64,000 nucleotides of DNA, taken from NCBI GenBank assembly GCA_012728115.1, contig JAAYFS010000015.1, positions 1 through 64,000 on the forward strand, in the 5' to 3' direction. Positions 60,934-64,000 of this stretch are shown piece after piece. The translations under genes and the position numbers were made by a program. The notes below the pieces were generated by a model. That model saw nothing but the letters and a program-made list of their open reading frames with translations. It was not told the origin of the DNA and did no database searches. Source of the stretch: Bacillota bacterium (GTDB lineage Bacteria; Bacillota; Limnochordia; Darwinibacteriales; JAAYFS01). Each line of letters begins with the position of its first letter. Position 1 is the stretch's first letter.

Positions 60934-62793
60934 TTATTTATCGCCATCACCATTCTTTTTTGCGTCATCCGCTTCTGTGTATTCAGCATCAACAACATTA
61001 TCGTCATTTACCCCACTTGCTTGCCCTTGTTGCTCGCCTTGCTGCGCTTGGGCTTGTTGTTGGTAGATCGCTGTCGAGATTTCATGCAGGGCGGAGTCTA
61101 AAGCTTTCATTTTTTCTTTGATCTTTTCGATATCGTCACCCTCAAGGGCTTTGCTTAACTCTTCTTTTGCTTCATTTACTTTCTGCTTTTGGTCTTCAGT
61201 TACCTTGTCACCAAGCTCATTGATGGTTTTATCTACAGCGTAAATAGCATTATCCGCTTGGTTTCGGATTTCAATAGCCTCCCTGCGTTTCTTATCTTCT
61301 TCCGCGTGCGCTTCAGCGTCCTTGACCATTTTATCAATATCTTCTTTAGAAAGTCCACTAGCAGAGGTAACTGTGATTTTTTGTTCTCTGTTTGTACCCA
61401 AATCCTTAGCAGAAACATTTACAATACCATTTCTGTCGATATCAAAGGTAACCTCAATTTGTGGAACCCCTCTTGGAGCTGGAGGAATACCTGTTAATTG
61501 GAACCTTCCAAGGGTGACATTATCGGCAGCCATTGGTCTTTCGCCCTGCAACACATGAATATCCACAGCGGGCTGGTTATCGGCTGCAGTAGTAAAGATT
61601 TGAGTCTCTTTACAAGGAATTCTAGTGTTTCTTGGAATAAGAGTGGTCATAACTCCGCCAAGAGTCTCAATACCTAGCGACAATGGAGTTACGTCAACTA
61701 GAACTAAACCCGCACCCTTTTCGAATTCTCCAGATAACATACCAGCTTGAACAGCAGCACCAAGCGCTACGCATTCATCGGGGTTAATACCTTTATATGG
61801 TTCTTTACCTAACTCTTTTTGAATCATTTCTTGCACTGCTGGTATTCTTGTAGAACCGCCAACTAAAATAACTCGATCGATTTGGTGAGGTTCCAATCCA
61901 GCGTCTCTTAAAGCTTGCCTTGTTGGACCCATAGTAGCTTCAACAAGATCCGCAGTTAATTCATTAAATTTTGCCCTTGTAAGACTAATATCCATATGCA
62001 ATGGACCAGCTTCACCAGCGCTGATAAAAGGAAGATTGATATTAGTTGATAGTAAGCCAGACAGTTCAATCTTAGCTTTCTCAGCCGCTTCTTTTAAGCG
62101 CTGCATAGCCATTGGATCTTTAGAAAGATCAATACCATACTGCTTCTTAAACTCGGAAACTAAATAATCCATTATTCTTTGGTCAAAATCGTCGCCACCA
62201 AGTTTATTATTTCCACTGGTAGCTTTAACTCCAACGTATCCTTCATCTAATTCTAGGATGGAAACGTCAAATGTACCACCACCGAGGTCAAAGACCAATA
62301 CGGTTTGTTCGTTATCTTTGTCCAAGCCGTAAGCAATTGATGCTGCTGTTGGCTCGTTAATAATCCGTAAAACTTCTAAACCAGCGATAGTACCAGCATC
62401 CTTAGTAGCTTGCCTTTGGGCGTCGGTAAAGTATGCTGGCACAGTGATAACCGCTTGCTCTACAGTTTCACCTAAGTACTCTTCAGCTTCCTCTTTTAAT
62501 TTTCTTAAAATCATCGAGCTGATTTGCTGGGGGGTATAATCTTTCCCATCAATATTAACCTTGTAATCAGTTCCCATATGACGCTTTATAGAAGTGAACG
62601 TTCTTTCGGGGTTGGTAACCGCTTGCCTTTTAGCAGCTTGCCCGACAAGACGCTCGCCGTTTTTCGTAAAAGCAACAACAGATGGAATAGTTCTTGAACC
62701 TTCCGAGCTAGGAATGATTACAGGTTCTCCACCTTCCATCACTGCTACAACTGAGTTAGTTGTTCCCAAATCGATTCCTATAACTTTTCCCAT
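60934..62793 (-). CDS. dnaK: Chaperone protein DnaK
   Basis: [48 protein letters not shown]. Confidence 0.98.
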   Translation of the reverse strand: MGKVIGIDLGTTNSVVAVMEGGEPVIIPSSEGSRTIPSVVAFTKNGERLVGQAAKRQAVTNPERTFTSIKRHMGTDYKVNIDGKDYTPQQISSMILRKLKEEAEEYLGETVEQAVITVPAYFTDAQRQATKDAGTIAGLEVLRIINEPTAASIAYGLDKDNEQTVLVFDLGGGTFDVSILELDEGYVGVKATSGNNKLGGDDFDQRIMDYLVSEFKKQYGIDLSKDPMAMQRLKEAAEKAKIELSGLLSTNINLPFISAGEAGPLHMDISLTRAKFNELTADLVEATMGPTRQALRDAGLEPHQIDRVILVGGSTRIPAVQEMIQKELGKEPYKGINPDECVALGAAVQAGMLSGEFEKGAGLVLVDVTPLSLGIETLGGVMTTLIPRNTRIPCKETQIFTTAADNQPAVDIHVLQGERPMAADNVTLGRFQLTGIPPAPRGVPQIEVTFDIDRNGIVNVSAKDLGTNREQKITVTSASGLSKEDIDKMVKDAEAHAEEDKKRREAIEIRNQADNAIYAVDKTINELGDKVTEDQKQKVNEAKEELSKALEGDDIEKIKEKMKALDSALHEISTAIYQQQAQAQQGEQQGQASGVNDDNVVDAEYTEADDAKKNGDGDK

Positions 62794-63422
62794 TATTCAT
62801 CCTCCTCGTTATGTTTTGCACCGACTTCAACCATACTGGCCCGAATAACTTTCCCTTTAAATAAGTACCCTTTTAATAATTCTGAAGTAACAACCAGCTC
62901 ACCATCACTATCAGAATTCATCCTGACCGCTTCATGAAAATTCGGATCAAATTGTTCGCCTAAGGCATTTATTGGTTGTAACCCATGATCCTCAAGGGTT
63001 TTAAGTAACTGTTGAAAAATCATTTTTACCCCAGAGACAAAGGAGGAGTCTTCTGGTGCGGCATTGATAGCTCTTTCAAAATTATCAATAACAGGTAAGA
63101 GTTCTAAAACTAATGATTCATTTGCTTTAGATCTAATGTCTTCAATCTGATTTTGCATTCTCTGGCGATAGTTATCGAAATCAGCCTGTAATCGCAAAAT
63201 CTTATTCACAAGATCTTCTTTTTCTTTAGCAAATTCGTTGAGCAAATCCTGTACTTCAATAACCACCGCTGAATCTACCGAGTCATCGCAGTCGCATGGT
63301 TTGTCGGTTGCTTCTTCTAATAATTCTTCTGCTTCTTTAGCTTCATTGTCTAAAGCCTCGTTCTGACCACAAACCTCACAGGTTTCATCGGTCTGTTGCA
63401 TCTTATCCTTTTTGTTTGTCAA
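62793..63422 (-). CDS. grpE: Nucleotide exchange factor GrpE
   Basis: [53 protein letters not shown]. Confidence 0.95.
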   Translation of the reverse strand: MTNKKDKMQQTDETCEVCGQNEALDNEAKEAEELLEEATDKPCDCDDSVDSAVVIEVQDLLNEFAKEKEDLVNKILRLQADFDNYRQRMQNQIEDIRSKANESLVLELLPVIDNFERAINAAPEDSSFVSGVKMIFQQLLKTLEDHGLQPINALGEQFDPNFHEAVRMNSDSDGELVVTSELLKGYLFKGKVIRASMVEVGAKHNEEDE

Positions 63423-63497
63423 TTCTACACCTCCAGAATATCATGAAAGCTACGTCAAGAAGGCGTTGTCGATAGATTCAACAACACCTTCCGAATG

Positions 63498-64000
63498 CTA
63501 TTTCGCAAACTCCGTGAGTATTTCACTCAAGGTATCCGCTATAAACTCAACCATCGAAAACATCTTGGAATACCTCATTCGGGTTGGCCCGATCACCCCG
63601 ATCGCACCAATTACTTCTCCACCAATATGGTAGGTAGCTGTTACTAAACTACACTCCTGGATTTCAGGACGCCCAATTTCAGTGCCTATCACCGCGTGAA
63701 CCCCAGAAGATTGTGCTGAGTCTTTAATGATACTTAGTAGCACTCCTTTTTCTTCTAAAATACCTAATAGAGACTTAGCTCTATTTAAGTCCTTGAATTC
63801 AGGTTCATTGAAAATGTGGATTGCACCATGAAGATGGATAGAATCCTCCCGATTCTCCTCTAAACCGTCAGCAACGATCTCAATCAAAGCAGTGCCGATC
63901 TCGTCGAATTCCTCGATCATTTCCCGAATTAGCGAAGCGCCTAATTGACGATACGTGATCCCACTTAGCTTTTCATTGAGCAAGGCTGATATGTTGTTCA
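63498..64000 (-). CDS. hrcA: Heat-inducible repressor HrcA, N-terminus outside the window
   Basis: Frame open to the edge (..NNISALLNEKLSGITYRQL); HIGGEVIGAIGVIGPTRMRYSKMFSMVEFIADTLSEIL; upstream of grpE. Confidence 0.93.
   Translation of the reverse strand, partial: NNISALLNEKLSGITYRQLGASLIREMIEEFDEIGTALIEIVADGLEENREDSIHLHGAIHIFNEPEFKDLNRAKSLLGILEEKGVLLSIIKDSAQSSGVHAVIGTEIGRPEIQECSLVTATYHIGGEVIGAIGVIGPTRMRYSKMFSMVEFIADTLSEILTEFAK

Noticed and set aside
63423-63497. CIRCE operator between hrcA and grpE
   Set aside because: No TTAGCACTC-N9-GAGTGCTAA-like sequence here; it would be expected upstream of hrcA, outside the window.

Overview
The window is a stretch of a low-GC Bacillota (Firmicutes) chromosome, and almost every gene lies on the minus strand. 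Read in transcription order (high to low coordinates) it contains: the heat-shock operon hrcA(partial)-grpE-dnaK-dnaJ-prmA-rsmE-mtaB-hit; a ~12 kb accessory segment (solute-binding protein, two ABC exporter subunits, pirin, pflB, a PflA-like activase fused to a Crp/Fnr regulator, an APH-like kinase, a CxxC protein); rpsU; nfeD-floA-yqfC-yqfD-phoH-pgpH-ybeY-dgkA/PAP2-cdd-GNAT-era; sigI-rsgI-queA-tgt-yajC; a small SpoIIE-type phosphatase cluster; phasin-ubiB; recJ-apt-relA-dtd-hemZ; a PpiC/TPR foldase; hisS-aspS; a 6S RNA candidate; tcdA, rarA, rrf2-nifS-nifU, an MCP, an AI-2E transporter, alaS, ireB, and an FtsA-like protein cut by the left edge. The strongest novelty candidate is the 500-aa ORF at 46254..47756. 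It joins a radical-SAM PFL-activating enzyme (CPLRCAFC motif) to a complete Crp/Fnr-family transcription factor, directly downstream of pflB. The pflB upstream region carries a TGTGA-N6-TCACT site centred exactly at -41.5 from the start predicted by a TATAAT box, which suggests autoregulation. Other notable items are an hpt ORF reading ~370 bp antisense into ubiB, a probable frameshift in the APH-like gene, an orphan holin-like gene between the 6S RNA and aspS, and genes missed by the ORF track (rpsU, the FtsA-like edge gene). All family calls come from reading motifs by eye; no database search was run.
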